In this document: positions 12,938-26,749 of the stretch, piece after piece
Layout: the number at the start of each line of letters is the position of its first letter
How positions within the stretch are numbered: position 1 is the first letter of the stretch
Assembly (NCBI GenBank): GCA_016165875.1
Contig: JABBOT010000080.1
Span: 46,202,132 to 46,266,131, forward strand
From: Acanthopleura granulata
Lineage: Eukaryota > Mollusca > Polyplacophora > Chitonida > Chitonidae
DNA length: 64,000 nucleotides
Direction of reading: 5' to 3'
Notes under the pieces: generated by a model
Told to the model about the DNA's origin: nothing
Databases searched by the model: none
Seen by the model: the letters and a program-made list of their open reading frames with translations, nothing else
Program-made: the position numbers and the translations under genes

Positions 12938-13550
12938 AAGAACAGTATTTTATACTGTATAGATCATGATGGTATATGTCTTTCTTCCCAACATTCTGGT
13001 GGAAACAATGGCATCATCCTATTCGTGAATCGCGCATATGAATGTTATGCTGCAGATTGCTGATATAAAATGTGGACATATTTTGGTATTAGTTTAATAT
13101 AAAAAGGTTTATCTGTTTCTATAAAATGTTTGTATAAATGAAGAAAATGATTTAATTCCTAATAGAATGAAGCAGATGTCTGCCATCAGAAACATCGCAT
13201 TCGTGTGTCCGTATATGTTTAAAGGTTTAAACGCCACTTTGCCTCCCCCAGCATATCCCTATATTATCCGTGGGAAAGTTGTCAGTAACTTGCCAATCGT
13301 CGAGGTTTTGCCCCCTGCGCTCCGGATTCCTCAATCCATAAAACTGATTACCAGCGTAAAAAAAACACTGAAATCAATCCATCAAATCGGAACGTAGCTT
13401 ATCACTGTAATAAAATTATGAGCAAAGAAATTGCGAGTAATTGTTGTGCGTATAAGGCTCAAAGATTATTTAATGTCAATATTGCCTTTATTTATTTGTT
13501 TTGAACTAGATGTTTTCTCATGAAACGACTGGGTTTATCAACTTGTATAT
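12938..13550 (+). repeat. Segment repeated inverted at right end of window
   Basis: The reverse complement of this interval is found at about 63,480-64,000 and continues to the window edge. Parts are also repeated inverted at 34,010-34,330 and, diverged, directly at 7,611-7,855. It contains AAAT/AATC-rich sequence (12,845-12,935) and a SINE-like stretch at 13,215-13,350. Confidence 0.85.
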
Positions 13551-16344
13551 ATTTAACAAGCAAAGTATTTTACAGAGCACCTGTCCGCGAATCTATCTCA
13601 AAATACGTGTTTAACTCAACCTTAGGTTGTTTGTTGTTGCGGAAAACAAATGTTTTAATCAGACCTCAGAATTTATTAAATAAACTTATTTCCGGGTCAC
13701 ATGTCCATGTCTTTAACGGCGTTCAACGTTTTAAAACCACAGGCAGAGACTTGCTCTTTTTGCGTGTCTTCTATTCCGCTTTTTGTGCCTCTTGGCGATG
13801 TCATGTTTCTTTTTAATTTAAGAAATATGAACCTGTACAAATTCAATTCTGCTTGCAAAAATCAGTCAGTTTTCAACTTAGCCTTTCATATCTGTTGTCA
13901 CATTTGTTATCATCTCTGTACAGAGACCTTGTTGTCTACATGAGAATAGGTGAATAAACTTATCTAAACTAAACTAAACTAAGATGATTTTCATTAATTC
14001 CGACACGCGCTCAGTTTGATAGAACTAACCCATATACAATTTCTCTTCCGAGTGACAACTATCGACAAAGGGTTTTATTCATAAAAGGTCAGGTTTTCAC
14101 ACCTGTCAAACGAAATATCACAACTCGTTTGTAATCCTTCCAAAAGATATCTTTTCAATGTGACTATAATATATATAATCATAACATATGGTGTGTATTC
14201 ACAGGACATAAAATAGCCATATAAGTTTTCTGTAATTTTGTTTCACATAATTTTATTGCACTTTATTTCTAAATGTGTCAATAAGTTATGCTTTTCTTGT
14301 GAAATTCTTGTTGTTGAATTCTTGTAAAATCAGTTTGTCCACATGTAGGCGAGAATGCAATAGTATTTAACAACGTAGTAGTGCCAAATGCTTATAAGGT
14401 CGCCATGATAAAAGAGAAATATCCTTCAGTACGACGTAAAGCACCAATCAATTAAATATAAGAATACTACAACTTTCGTATACAAAATCTGACATTTTGC
14501 CTTGTGTAGCCCAAATATTGGTCAAGTATGGCCATATGTATATATATTTCTAAAAGCTACACGATTGCTGATTTCAAAAATGGCTTGAAAAAAGTCAGAG
14601 TTCTTTTGCAAAATGCTTTTGTTTTCGCCAATTTTCAAATTTTTCTTGCCCAGGTGGACAGCTTACTAATTCAACTAAATCAAATTTGCAATATTCATTT
14701 TGGATTGTTTCTGAGTCATCATTTAAAATTGTAAATCTCAAAAATTTAATAAGTTTTTGAAACATTTTATATTCTTTTCTTAATATCTTTAAAACTAGAA
14801 AAGATGTCAAAAACTTGTGGAACCGTTTATTAGCTATCTATTTTGTGTGCAAAGTTTTAACCTTTGAAAAATAAAAGTATTTCACCACACAACCGTCTTA
14901 AAATAGAACGGGAGAAAAGCACCAAAATGACGAACAAAATTCGTCATTAATTCATTTGCAAATTAAGTTTGATCAAGAATTGTCCTGACTCCAGTTAAAA
15001 TGTAAATATTTCAACCCATTCTTATCTTAAATTTTAGATCTGATGCTCTTTGACAGTTCTGAGCAAAACATGCTGGAATATGTTTATAAACCCTTCCCTC
15101 GATGGAGCCGCGTTGGAGTGATTAATCCTGATAGGCTATTAGCCTGCTTTATAGTTGACTAGAGATAATTGGGGGGCGTCAACTCAGGCTTCCGGGACAC
15201 GCCTTTTATTGGTAGCTAACTCATCTGGCCTCCCACAAGTAAATCATGTCTAATATATCGTCAAAATCCTAAAAACTGTTGATGTTAAATGAATGACAGC
15301 CGTCTCGGACAGAGAGATTGCTGGTGTGTCCGAGGCGGAGGCGGGGGTGGGGGATATGGAGGTGTGAATCAACTAGGAACTCGATATTCAAATGCAAAGG
15401 CAGTACCGGTGTGTTCATTTTGAAATCTACAAGGCCCGTAATGCGTTTTTTACACTTTTTTTAAGTGTTAAGAATCTGACAGTATTGGCTCCCAAAACCC
15501 GGTCTTGGTCAGAGTCTATATAGATCCTGGCGCTGTCACTGCATGTTTGCTCGACATTATGACAATAGGCGATCGCCGAGGCTCTTCTGACCATTTGAAC
15601 ACTTAACCTGTCACTGTATACCGCTTGTCGTCCGCAACTATACTTGGCATGTCCGTACGTCACACACTGAAAAGCTCGTCAGTAGCTGGTCAAAATTCTG
15701 TTATTTATATAAGTCGAGCACCCCGTGGTTTGCCTCAGTTCAATTTCAAAACTGCCCGCCTCTTGTATGTGAAAATTTTTTGACCTTAAACAACAACCAA
15801 ATAAATAAACTGCCGATATAGCATTTTCGCTGGGCTCCAGTCATTAGCATAGGATATATTCTGCAAATAGTGAAACTCAGAGCTCATGTCCGAGAGTAAT
15901 GAAAATGTTCAAAAGTAGCGATTCAGTTATAGGTACATGTATATGTAGCTTAAACCAGAATGTAGGCCAGCGGAAGCATCAGATTTCCGTATCACTTAAG
16001 TTATTGACGTTTTCAAACGTCTTGACAAGTCCATAGTTTGCCACAACAAACAAGATTCAGCAAGGTTAAAATGCCGAAGTTAGACATTCACTGACACGAT
16101 GTTTGTTGTCTACATTTGGAATAACAATAGCAAAGAAATCCCAAAGATATAATATTTACGAGAATTAGTAGCAAACTCCTTATAACAGATCTTAGGCTCA
16201 TGCGCAGGTAACGGACTCTTCCCATTAAATGAGAGGACGAGTGGTTGTGCCCGAAAAGACGAACTTGTCTCAACTTGACGACTATTGATAACACATACAG
16301 AGCATTTCATCCTGCAGCCAGAAAGTCTGCCATATAATTTATAA

Positions 16345-16490
16345 ATTTGACTTATACCACGGCGGCCAGCATTATGATGAGAGGAAACCGGGGGAAACCC
16401 ACGACCATCAGCAGGGTGCTGGCGGACCTTCACACGTACGACCTGAGAGGAAGTGGACTTGAACACACAGCGCATTGGTGAGAGGCACGG
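16345..16490 (-). mobile_element. tRNA-derived SINE fragment (copy B)
   Basis: This is the duplicate of the SINE at 4,255-4,440. It keeps the body better on the minus strand, with GGTTTCCTCTCATCATAATG near 16,370-16,390. Confidence 0.6.
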
Positions 16491-18399
16491 GATCATAACG
16501 CCGCGCTGGCGCCCAAACCTCGGCCACGGAGGCTCCCTCTGGCAAATTACTATCCAGCAAGTCTTTCACTTATGGTATCCATACAGTGTACACCCAAAAC
16601 ACGATAATACAGCTAGCTACAGCTCATTCATATAATGCCTCTAACATACATATATGTATATATTCATTATTACTTGGTAAGTAAGGCGCAGATGTTCTTT
16701 CGCAACGACAACAATATAATATCCTTTGTTTTGTTAGTCTATCACACTACACCGTTTGGTAGGACACAAAGCTATTCAAAAAGTTGTATATGCCATTATA
16801 TTTGTATGTGACTTTCATCCTTACCGCCCTCTAGTGTAGACGGACTGTATAATAATGTTTTATAGGAGAAAAAGAATAGAAGTATGAAGATTTGTTAATT
16901 TCGTAAACCATGGATATTGGTAGGCACAATGTTCTTAATTGGAATCATACTGATATAATCAAGAAAACTTAATTCACAAAGCTAGAAATTTAAAGATTTA
17001 TCTATTACGTGTCTTTATTGAACAAATTATTTATTTAGTAAATGAATTTATTTATAATATAATTATTGCTAGTGACCTTAAATTTACAACAAGGTTCCAG
17101 AAACCAAGACAGCGGAGGATTCTAGAACTTCCTTGTCAGAAGTTGACCCCGGACCCAATGTGCCTCGTGTGCGAGCAAGACACCTGAAACCACTTTAATA
17201 TGTTACCCCCATCCCCTTCCTCCTCTCACTTTCCCTTCCCCTCCCTAACTGTTAATTTGATTATCTTTTTGGATACTAACGTAAACTTGTGTGCTTTCGC
17301 CTTATAAACTTTGTTATATTGTCCCTGTCCCTATTTGTCCATGAGATTCTTCATTTGAACTTTCAAACAATTCGTCAAAACTGTTGCCCAATGAACACGT
17401 TTCCAAGGAACATGTATACAAGTACACGTACACTGTATATGCCTACACAATGACAGATTCAGAACAGATAGCGAAGCGCTGGGAAAACCACGCGCATGAG
17501 GTTTGCAGAATGATAACTAAACTACAAATAACTAAACTCTGCATTCTTGTCAGGTTTAAGTGAGGTGTAGAAAGGGGACTTTGTTTGACGCTGTTATCTA
17601 TCATCTTGAAAAGAAGGGGAAAAACACAAAGCAAAAAGCATGCACGCTATATTCCCCTTTATAACGCTACCCAACCGTTGACAAAGCTCGAGCCAGGGCT
17701 AGCCAATGAAACTGCCGAATATAACATTACAGCGCTCACATGAAACCCCAAAAAAATTACAGGGCTGAAAAACTAATATGTGCAACAAATATTTACTTTT
17801 GTTTGATTCTAAATTATTTCTTGCACGTTATATTTCCTGGTTTTTACATTTCATACAGCTGACGATACTTAATCAAATATTTCACTTCCCACCCTCTCCT
17901 GCCGAGGCGACCCTTTTTCTTCCCCACCCTCTCTCTCCCTCATCCTTCCGGGCCGTGAAGTACAAAGTGCTTCGACTGCATGTGGGGCGGCTAAGATTAA
18001 CATGCCTGTGGAAGTCTTTCTCCTGCAGTAGCGTTTGGCAGGCTGGCGAGAATTTCTGTATTCACGGATTCTTCGAGCTAAGTGGTAATCATGTTTTGAA
18101 TGCATTGTTTGTGCGGTACAGGCTACATTTCGTAACAATTCCCTCACCTGGTTCAGATTTGATAAGCTTCTCCGGTTAAATCAGTTTAATGGTTATTGTG
18201 ACTTTCATGTATGCATGTATATAAGCAAGCGTTGTGTTTCGGAGGAACCCAAACACACTTCTTATGTACGCCCTGTGGAGTCACTTTTAGATAGACTGTC
18301 CTTCGTTGGAATTAATATTGATACACTGGCATATACACGTAGGCCTCTACACAGGTGTAAATAAAGAAATAAATAAATGAATGAACAAATAAATAATTT

Positions 18400-18540
18400 A
18401 CGAACGAACAGCGACCGCACTGGTGGGAGGCTTCGGATTATTGCGCTGCGCTAACGCGCTAACCGACTGAGCCATGGAGAATAAAGTAATGAATGAATAA
18501 ATAATTAAATAAAGAAAGAAAGAAAGAAAGAAATAAGGGG
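18400..18540 (-). mobile_element. tRNA-like SINE head plus short microsatellite (copy B)
   Basis: This is the duplicate of 6,330-6,520, with the same tRNA-like A-box head on the minus strand. Its AAAT/AAAG tract is about half as long. Confidence 0.6.
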
Positions 18541-19610
18541 TAATTGGTACAGCCCTTGAAACTAGCAAAAAATTTGCAGCGGCAATGATGTGCCCTGGCC
18601 AAATCGGATCATGACGGCAATGCGACGGCATTTTTAGATATGCAATAGACATCTAATAAACTAGGGTCATTTTGTAACCCAAGCTACTATGTTTTCTATA
18701 TAGAGATTACCAGAATATATATATACATGTAATAAGGCCTTACTGAAACTGACCTACATGAAAACAGAAATTTTTAGGCAACACTTTTTGAGGGCCTCTT
18801 TATTGCTGTCTTGTCTGGCAATGAAAACTTGGGTTTATTGGTCATTTACTAGAAACTCCACCACATCAATGCAGATTTATTTTTTTATTTCATATTTCAT
18901 TAAATCAAAGGACTGTAAAAAATTAAAATTATATACAAACATTAGTGCAAAGTAGAGCGGACCACAATGAAGAACGACTGTCCCACCGTACGTGTATTCA
19001 GAGTGGTGTCGTTAATGGAAATAAAACTACAAAAAAACTCTGCATCCTGTTCCTCCGGAATGTCCACTATTGCCCAGTCCATTCAGGACTAAAGTTCTAG
19101 AAACCCACTGGTAAATTCCCGAACTCAACATAATTAGGCCTAAGTCTCTCACTGAACCAAACTAATCTATGCGCTCATGTAACTGACGCTATTTTTTTCA
19201 CTAACAGTTTCAAACTCTACAAATCCCTGCACCACTTACACAGCTTTATGAATTCTCATCAAGGCCTTGCACTGTGAACTAGGCCTGCAGACTGCTGAGT
19301 TGTATGATAGTTCAGCCCCTGGTCATGCTCCCATTAGCGATCGCGGGGGAAAAAACAACATATAGGTGTCGAGGAAGAGCAGATATAACCATAAAAGCAT
19401 TAAAGGCCATGTTCTTTCAAAATAAAGTGAAGACACAAGTCAAGATGCAATCATAGACAATGGTCAGGCAACCAGATAAATTGTCTGAGGCAGTAATTCA
19501 TAGATTAACCCTCAGACGGTCGGATTATTACCACGTTTGCCCATTGCATGTGGTTGGCTGCTGTATAGCGTTTAAACCTCTGTTGCCAGTCACAGTGGTT
19601 GTCCGGCGAC

Positions 19611-21700
19611 AACCAGCTGGGCACAGAGCTAAAAACATCATTGAGCAGCAGTGTTTAATTTGTGTTTCAACCTCAAAGCACGTCGCAGCAGGCATTTTTC
19701 TGGGTTAAAATACACTAGGCTTGCTCGGTCCGTCTATGAGAGGATCTGCTGTCTGTCGCTGCTGTTGCAGACTGTCTGTACAGGCAGATACAGGCTCTAG
19801 CAGGCAGCGTAGGGTCCAGTGTTCGACCGACCCAATTACCAACTCGCGATGTTAACCACCACTTAAACACAGCCGAAGTCAGTCTTACCGACTGCCGGGG
19901 CATTCCTCTTTTTATGCACTTTTGTTTTGAAGATGAGCTTGGATAAAAGGCTTCTCGTTTTGGTGAAAATAGAGAGTACTTTTACGAAAACTAACACTGA
20001 TACAACGAAGGGATATCTGGTCCTGGTGTGACGACAAAAAAATTGCCGCCGCCACCGACGCCAAGGCCAACATTTACACGTCCTTTCCGAATGCCGCCGC
20101 TATTTTCGAGGGCTGTTGGTAGGCCTATGGCCTTTTTCGGTAAAGTACTTTGAAATTCATTCAGAAGCACGATGAAATATTCATTTTATTAGGCAAGCTT
20201 CTTCAGTGTTACCTGGCTCAAATATTGCCCACGTCTCGTCAAGTCATAATCATGAAGTCGTTCTATGAATGATAGCAGAGTTATATGTGTCTGCTATATT
20301 GCTGTCGTTTTAGTCAGTGAATCGCTAAATAATCTTCGGATCCCAAGTAAGACATCAATTGTGACAACTGATACCAAATATTCCAGCTATTGAGCTGGGT
20401 TTATCCCGCGTTTCAAATGCGCAGGCAGATATTAGATAGGTCTACGATAGGACATGATGAATGTCACTGTGTTGTTGATAGGTGCTATACGCACCTTCGA
20501 GGGACCTTTATACACACGTGTCCATCTAGGCGCTTACAAAAATCATTTTTCTCAACAGTCCCAGCAAACAACGCCATTCCTAAATTTAAAATCAAGTTTT
20601 AACTCCTCGTGCCTTTCGAAGAAATCATTATAAATATAATTCGTGTACAGTTGGCGTTCATACATTCTTGTGGAAATACCGGTTCAATTTTTATGCCAAT
20701 CCTTTGCTATCTAATCAGCTTCCAAGTATCAATGTAGGAGTTTTGGCTGCAGTGATGTGTACCTGATATATGTTTATCTTAGGGGCCCAAAGCTTTAGAG
20801 AACAGGGTTTTATGTATGGTGTTTTACACGCATGCATTCCTTTCTCTAAAATTTTACAGAATCTTTCGTTACAGCTGTTTAAGTCATATTGTTGTTTTCC
20901 GTGACCAAGCGACTGAAATAAATTATAATAACCGAAATAAATCAGGGCACATTGACAAAGTGCAGTTCACAAAACTGCTTTCTATTGCTTGCTAATTAGT
21001 GATATACATGGTGCAGTGCTGTTCACAAACGTTTGGTTCCTGAATTCATAAATGTGTTTATAAATCATTCCTCCATTTGCTAACTGATGATTGATTATGG
21101 AATGATGGATGCTTTTCTTCATTGGATTCGATTTTGTGATCTCACACGTGTTTAGTTCAAAGAACAACATGTACAAATATATACATTGTGAGGGTCACAT
21201 GGTGTTAATTAGAATGGTAGCTTATTAAAAGAAGGGTATAGACATTTACATATGTTATCTTATCCGTGACAAGATTGAGACACGTGAGGTGGGAGGGAGA
21301 TAGATAGGGAGGGAGTACACAAGCTTGAGAGGAGGTAGGGACGGGACACGGGAGGATGGTAGAAGAAATATGCCCGTACACAGCGCACAGGTTCCCCTTC
21401 TTCCGTTCCGCTCTATATCTGATTATGAGCGTGGGATCTAGAGCGGAAGGTGGCTGAACTAGTGATGTGAAGCAGATACCGTTAGGTTAATTGTACCACA
21501 TAGATCTTCTATGGTAAAGCCCCTCCATATCTCCTACTGCATGTACTTTTCACCCCCCATGTACTTTTTCTCCCCTTCACTGGTGAAGAAAAAAAAAACA
21601 AAAACAAAACAAAACAGACCTTCACACGATCAACCAATAGCCTTGTACCCTAGCATTGTATTTTTATACTGTTACAGATACACAGGGCCTATCAAAATGT
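19611..21700. other. Non-coding stretch, no gene seen
   Basis: This starts exactly where similarity to the 6-kb direct repeat ends. It contains short purine-rich patches (about 21,280-21,360) and a poly-A/C-rich patch (about 21,585-21,615). All open frames are short and none resembles a known domain. Confidence 0.45.
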
Positions 21701-21717
21701 ATCAGTATTGGGGGCGG

Positions 21718-22848
21718 GGGGGGGATGGGGTATGTGTGTTACGCTATCGATGTGTTTGGAGAGAAAGGTGTGTGTGTGTGTGTGTGTGTGTGTTATGTTA
21801 GCTGTGTGTTCGGCGAGAGAGGTGTGTGTACGTGTTATACTGTCCGTGTGTTTTGGAAAGAGAGGGGTATGTGTGTGTTGTATACTGTCGGTATGTTTTG
21901 AAGTGGAAACGGTATGTGTGTGTTATATTGTTGGCGTGTTTCGGAAGGTGGGTTGGGGGGGCATGTGTGTGGTATACTGTCGGTGTGTTTTGGAGAGGGA
22001 GGAGTATGTGTGTGTTTGTCGGTGTACTTGGAGAGAAGGGATATGTCTGTGTTGTACTGTCCGTGTGTTTTGAAGTTGGGAGGGGTGTGTGTGTTATATT
22101 GTACAGTGTGTGAGATATGCTATCTGTGTGTTCGGCGTGGGAGGGGTGTGTTATACTTTTGGTGAGTTTTGGAGAGGGATAGGCATATGTGTGTTATACT
22201 GTCGGTGTGCTTGGAGAGAGGGGAGTATGTGCGTGTTATAGTACCGGTGTGATTGGAGAGGGAGGGGTATGCGTGTGTTACACTGTCGGTGCACTTGGAG
22301 AGAGGGGGCCATATGTGTGTTGTGTTGTCGGTGTGTTTTGAAGGAGGTATGTGTGTATTATACTATTGAAGAGCTTGAAAAGGGAGGGGTATGTATGTGT
22401 TTAATTGACTGTGTTGTTTGGAAAGAGAATGTATGTGTCTGCTATACTGTCGGTGCGTTTTGGAGAGGGAAAGGTATGAGTGTTTTATACTGTCGGTATG
22501 TTTTAGAGAGGGAGGGGTATGTGTGCTTTATAGTGTCGGTATGTTTTGTAGAGGGAGGGGTATGTCTGTTTTATACAATCGGGATGTTTTGGAGAAGGAG
22601 GGGTATATGTGTGTTATACTGTCGGTGTGTTTTGGAGAGGGAGGGGTATGTCTGTGTTATACAATCGGGATGTTTTGGAGAAGGAGGGGTATATGTGTGT
22701 TATACTGTCGGTGTGTTTTGGAGAGGGAGGGGTATGTGTGTGTTATACAATCGGGATGTTTTGAAGGGAGTATGTGTATGTGCTATACTACTGAAGAGCT
22801 TGAAAAGGGAGAGGTATGTGTGTGTTATACAGTCACTGATGAGAGATG
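21718..22848 (+). repeat. 43-bp G/T-rich minisatellite (~26 copies)
   Basis: A unit such as TGTTATACTGTCGGTGTGTT followed by TTGGAGAGGGAGGGGTATGT is repeated about 26 times with variation. The clearest units are 43 bp (for example 22,600-22,750), where two variants (CTGTCGGTGTG and CAATCGGGATG) alternate to give an 86-bp dimer. A marker unit containing TTGAAGAGCTTGAAAAGGG appears near 22,366 and again near 22,791, giving a higher-order spacing of about 425 bp. The plus strand is strongly G+T rich and poor in C and A. Because 43 is not a multiple of three and the unit lacks plus-strand stops, long Cys-rich open frames occur in all three frames; these are by-products of the repeat. Confidence 0.9.
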
Positions 22849-22849
22849 A

Positions 22850-25800
22850 GTTTTGAAAAATATGCACCAGACCAAGCATGTGTGATTTACCCTATATCCC
22901 CCGGGGGAAGTCGGATGAAGCAGAGAACAGACTGCAACTCTTGAATTGACACAATGGCAGATAGTTTACTTACGCTGTCTGTTACCGCGCCGGGCAAAAC
23001 CTCACATAACACCACTAGTCACTATACTTGTCCTTTATAAAGAGGAAAACCCTGAATTCATTTATATTTGACCCTGATGCAGAAGTTATCGCGACACCAT
23101 CTGCATTTTTGCCTGCGATACGATCAGAAGGTCAAAGTTCAATGTCATCTACGGACACCAGAGCATGTATTTTACCTTAAAAAAACCGTCATTTTTTTGT
23201 GATGACGATAATATGGTAAGGCGATTATCTGGAGCTCACGATGTGGCTGACCTAAGTTTTACTAGCTAAACCCCACTGGAGCGTCCCAAGTCACCCGGTC
23301 ATTAACACGTCTTCGGGAAACTAAAAATCCACATTCAGTTTAGTGTTTATCTCCCCCTCCTACTGAGTTCGTGCTGGTTTTGCCGGAAATGCGTGCACCA
23401 AAGTTGGGATCAAGAAAAACAGATTTTCTTAACCTGTCGGTTGTTTTAATCTACTACCAGAAATAAAGGACTTGGTGCCCGTGTACCTTTGTTTTCAGAC
23501 ATGGCAGAATGTATGACATTTTTTTTTGGCTCTTTTGGGAGAGGGTGGGTATGGGGAGGTTGTCGTAGTGTTTTCCTCACCCTTATTTTTTGATATAATG
23601 AAATACAGTGAGTGACATCGAATTATAAATTAATACATGATACGCATTGGTGTCTTCGAGTTCAGTATTCAATGAAATGACAAAAAGACCATCTCAGTTT
23701 CTATACATCGTTAAACTGCAGCTTTGAATTTTCGTACTCAACAGGGATATTGATCACATGTATAATTTTCTAGATCTTTCAGTTTTGCAAAATGTGTTAA
23801 TTTTATGCCTACATTATGCACTAAATGAATACCCATTTCAAGCTGTAGTATTACAGCGCCTATATAGTAGTACAGTTTGGCTGTGAACTAAGTAGCTGCA
23901 CTGGGAGGGGTGGTGATGGACAGTACAGGTCTTTAACGGGAGCTCATCAGAAATATACCTCGTCAGGCTGCATCGTGTCACACCTCGTTAGTAGAAACGA
24001 ACTAACCTGAAGATCTATACCACTATAGTTAATTCTCCCCCGGGAAACTTTTAACCTCAATGCTTTATAGCGCTTGGGATCCGAAAATGCTGTCTGGTCT
24101 GCACAATATTTCGTGCACAAGTCCAACAATTAGAGATAAAAAGAGGAAATATGAAGCAAAGAAAATGTGAAGTTAAATCAATAATTTCTTCTTGGGAAAA
24201 CTAATACTTAATTGTTCTCGATATACCGAGGTTTAAATACTATCATATTCATCAAGGCCAAGGTGTTTGTTTGAAACTTTTACTATATGTCCAGTGCTGG
24301 TTTTCCATTCAGTAACCTGGAAAATGCTACCTTTAGCATTTATACATTTAGGCAAACAACGCCATTTGGAAGCCTTTTGTTAAGCGATGTCTTGTTAATG
24401 GCGATAGCATCAAATCTTCGATTGGCGTAAGTCTATATGTCTGACCAAACCATTATGGCTAACTCAAGAAACGCCGCTATGCGCGTATTGTTACACTGAC
24501 GGTCAACTCGGGGGCGGAAAACGACTAACATTCATTCCAAAACTATTTCCGTCACGCTGAGCTTGTCAGATAAAACTATATAAATGCGTTTGAAAATGTT
24601 ACCTTCATAACCTTGACTCTAATTCGATAACAAGTCTTGAATATTGTCTTTGTATTTTATAGCACTTGTTTACTGCCATTACAACATCCAGTGTTAATAA
24701 ATCTTAGAGTGGAATTAACATAAAATTCAGTATATATTTTTAATATAAATAACAAGTGCTATTTAGAGTGTGACATGACCTAGCTACATTTAAAGCTACA
24801 CCATGGCTTAACTGTTCGTAGTATCAGTACTGATTTGACGAAGGCTGTACTAACATGCGACAGGAAGCACAAGGGGGTTTGTCACCTGTTTTGTAGACTT
24901 AAATATATTTGTTGAAGAAAGCCTTTATTAATGGGTAAAGTCAAGACGTCCAGAATACGAAATAATACAACAAAAATAAATTTAGTGTAAAAGTGAATTA
25001 ACCTGCAGTGCGCCTATGTATGGCAGAATTTAAAAACCTGAAAACATGCAGGAATGACACGGTGGAGAATTTAATAACATATGTATTCTGCGTATGTCTA
25101 CTTCTGCTTTCTATGGGCTATATCCGACTTCCCCAACGCATAAATCTAATCGCTGTCATATATGGGGTTGTCCAACAATACAACTGACCCTTGACCAATG
25201 AGGTGACATGGTCCAGTCTTAGAGCCGCTTATTCTCATGCGAAAATAAATCAAGAGAAAAGGGCGACATTTACCACGGAATGCATTAATAAACGCAAAAC
25301 TAAACCAGAAACGAACACGAAAGTGTAGGAAGGCTTAACCAAACTACTGAACTAAACAGTTTCGCTTCACCCCACGTGGCCTATTAGACATATATTTAAG
25401 CTAGAAAATAACTGTATATTGTTTTTGCAATAATGTAAGTTATGACTGCATTTAATAGTAATATTTTAATAAAGTATCTGTCTAAACAACCCCACTCCAT
25501 TCTGTGTCACCGAGCTTAGAAGGATATTTTTGACAGGTGCAAGGCTCTATTTAGCGCGATGTGACAGTCGCAGGCAGGTCAGTACTTGGTCAGAGATGGC
25601 GGATCCATCTTCCTCACTTCTTTAACGAGCGTTACAATGTACATTTTTGCATTGGTAAGTACGAGCGAACCAATTTTTCTGAGCGACACCGCGTATCGTC
25701 TCACACGATCTAAACAATACCACGCAGGGGCTCACTGTTCGAATATCCTATGCGTGATTGATTACTTACAAATATTATTAAAACATCTCCGCCCAGTCAA

Positions 25801-26740
25801 TGGCTTTTTGTCCTATACATAAAGATACATGAAAAATAGCCAGAGTGGAAACGCTTGCGGCTATGTATTATATACTCGGGAGAACGTGCAGCCTCCGACC
25901 CGTGTAGACAAGCCAGCTGTAACGCAAAGAAACCTGGACGTGTGAGTTTTTTGTATTACGACATAGCTTGGTACATAATTTGCTCTTCTACGTTAAGCAT
26001 AAAAGCTGGAGCGACGGAGGTGAATACAGGCTTGATGAAGGTCATATGTACACTGTATTGTTGGCCCATGTTCGTTCTTTTTTCTTCGGTTTTGTTAATT
26101 CTGCATATTCTTAAGGGCATATGCACGTGCGGAGTTTTGAAGTAATATTGATAATTGTGCACATCTGCAGTTGACAAACGCTCCTAAGTGACAATCTGGA
26201 TAAACCAAATACACTACCCCCCAAACAAAGGTGCCAGACACTGAGAGCACTATCCACTTACATGTACATACTGTTTATTGCATGAAGGTCGACAGCCCGA
26301 ATTCGTTAGCAAAATCACTGGCGTGTGAACTAGTAACGGCCAGGTCTAAATACTTTATGTATCCATATAACTTTTATAATTGCAGTTCTCGGAATAACGA
26401 CTACCTTCTCCTATTTTAGATAACAGTTTCTGTCTATACATATATCACTTACTCGAATTTCGAAAACACTAATAAAATAACCTTCACATGCGATACATTG
26501 TGTTGTCCATGCGTGTGCAAAATCGTGACTACAAAGCAATGCTTTATCTGTGTAGCCCATGTTCTCTAGCTTTTCAAAGACAGCCAATACAACATTTCAT
26601 AAGCTTTATATAAACATCTTTCTGGGAACACATTTATCAACTTCAACTGAAATTTGACACCTGTCACAGCGGTGTTAGTAAATAGTGGTAAACGTCCGCA
26701 TTCACTTACGGCATTGGGAGATAATTCTGCCGGTTCTCAC
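22850..26740. other. Long non-coding interval
   Basis: No supported gene is visible. The only gene-like signal is around 25,590-25,660: ATG in good context followed by a strong donor (TTGGTAAGTA, GT at 25,655-25,656). This could be a first exon, but no matching acceptor or downstream coding exon could be recognised. AT-rich sequence dominates. Confidence 0.45.
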
Positions 26741-26749
26741 AAGTTTACA

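Larger units (their letters stand above)
8750..13170 (-). repeat. Block repeated in inverted orientation at 34-42 kb
   Basis: Reading the minus strand from 13,170 down to 8,750 gives the order of sequences found on the plus strand from about 33,990 to 41,870. The distant copy is interrupted only by the Ty3/Gypsy element at 37,287-40,439. The block includes a secreted-peptide locus (here degenerate, there intact), its promoter region and 3' flank. The unoccupied target of the Gypsy insertion, GACTTCGTG read on the plus strand, is visible here near 10,271-10,279. Confidence 0.85.
13541..19610 (+). repeat. ~6-kb direct duplication, copy B
   Basis: This is the second copy of 1,681-7,605, about 11.86 kb downstream. 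It has about 215 bp at 14,965-15,180 that is absent from copy A, and a shorter AAAT microsatellite at about 18,480-18,535. It also repeats the two SINE fragments (16,345-16,490 and 18,410-18,480). An open frame running 13,520-13,816 here is interrupted by a TAG in copy A, which argues against coding. Confidence 0.9.

Noticed and set aside
13520..13816. ATG-started 98-codon open frame in copy B of the direct repeat
   Set aside because: The homologous sequence in copy A has an in-frame TAG (about 1,896-1,900) and many amino-acid-changing differences, so coding is not conserved.
22269..22856. Open frame of 195 codons with Cys/Val-rich repeats
   Set aside because: It lies in the 43-bp minisatellite. 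Equivalent frames are open in the other plus frames, and the start codon and composition are dictated by the repeat unit.
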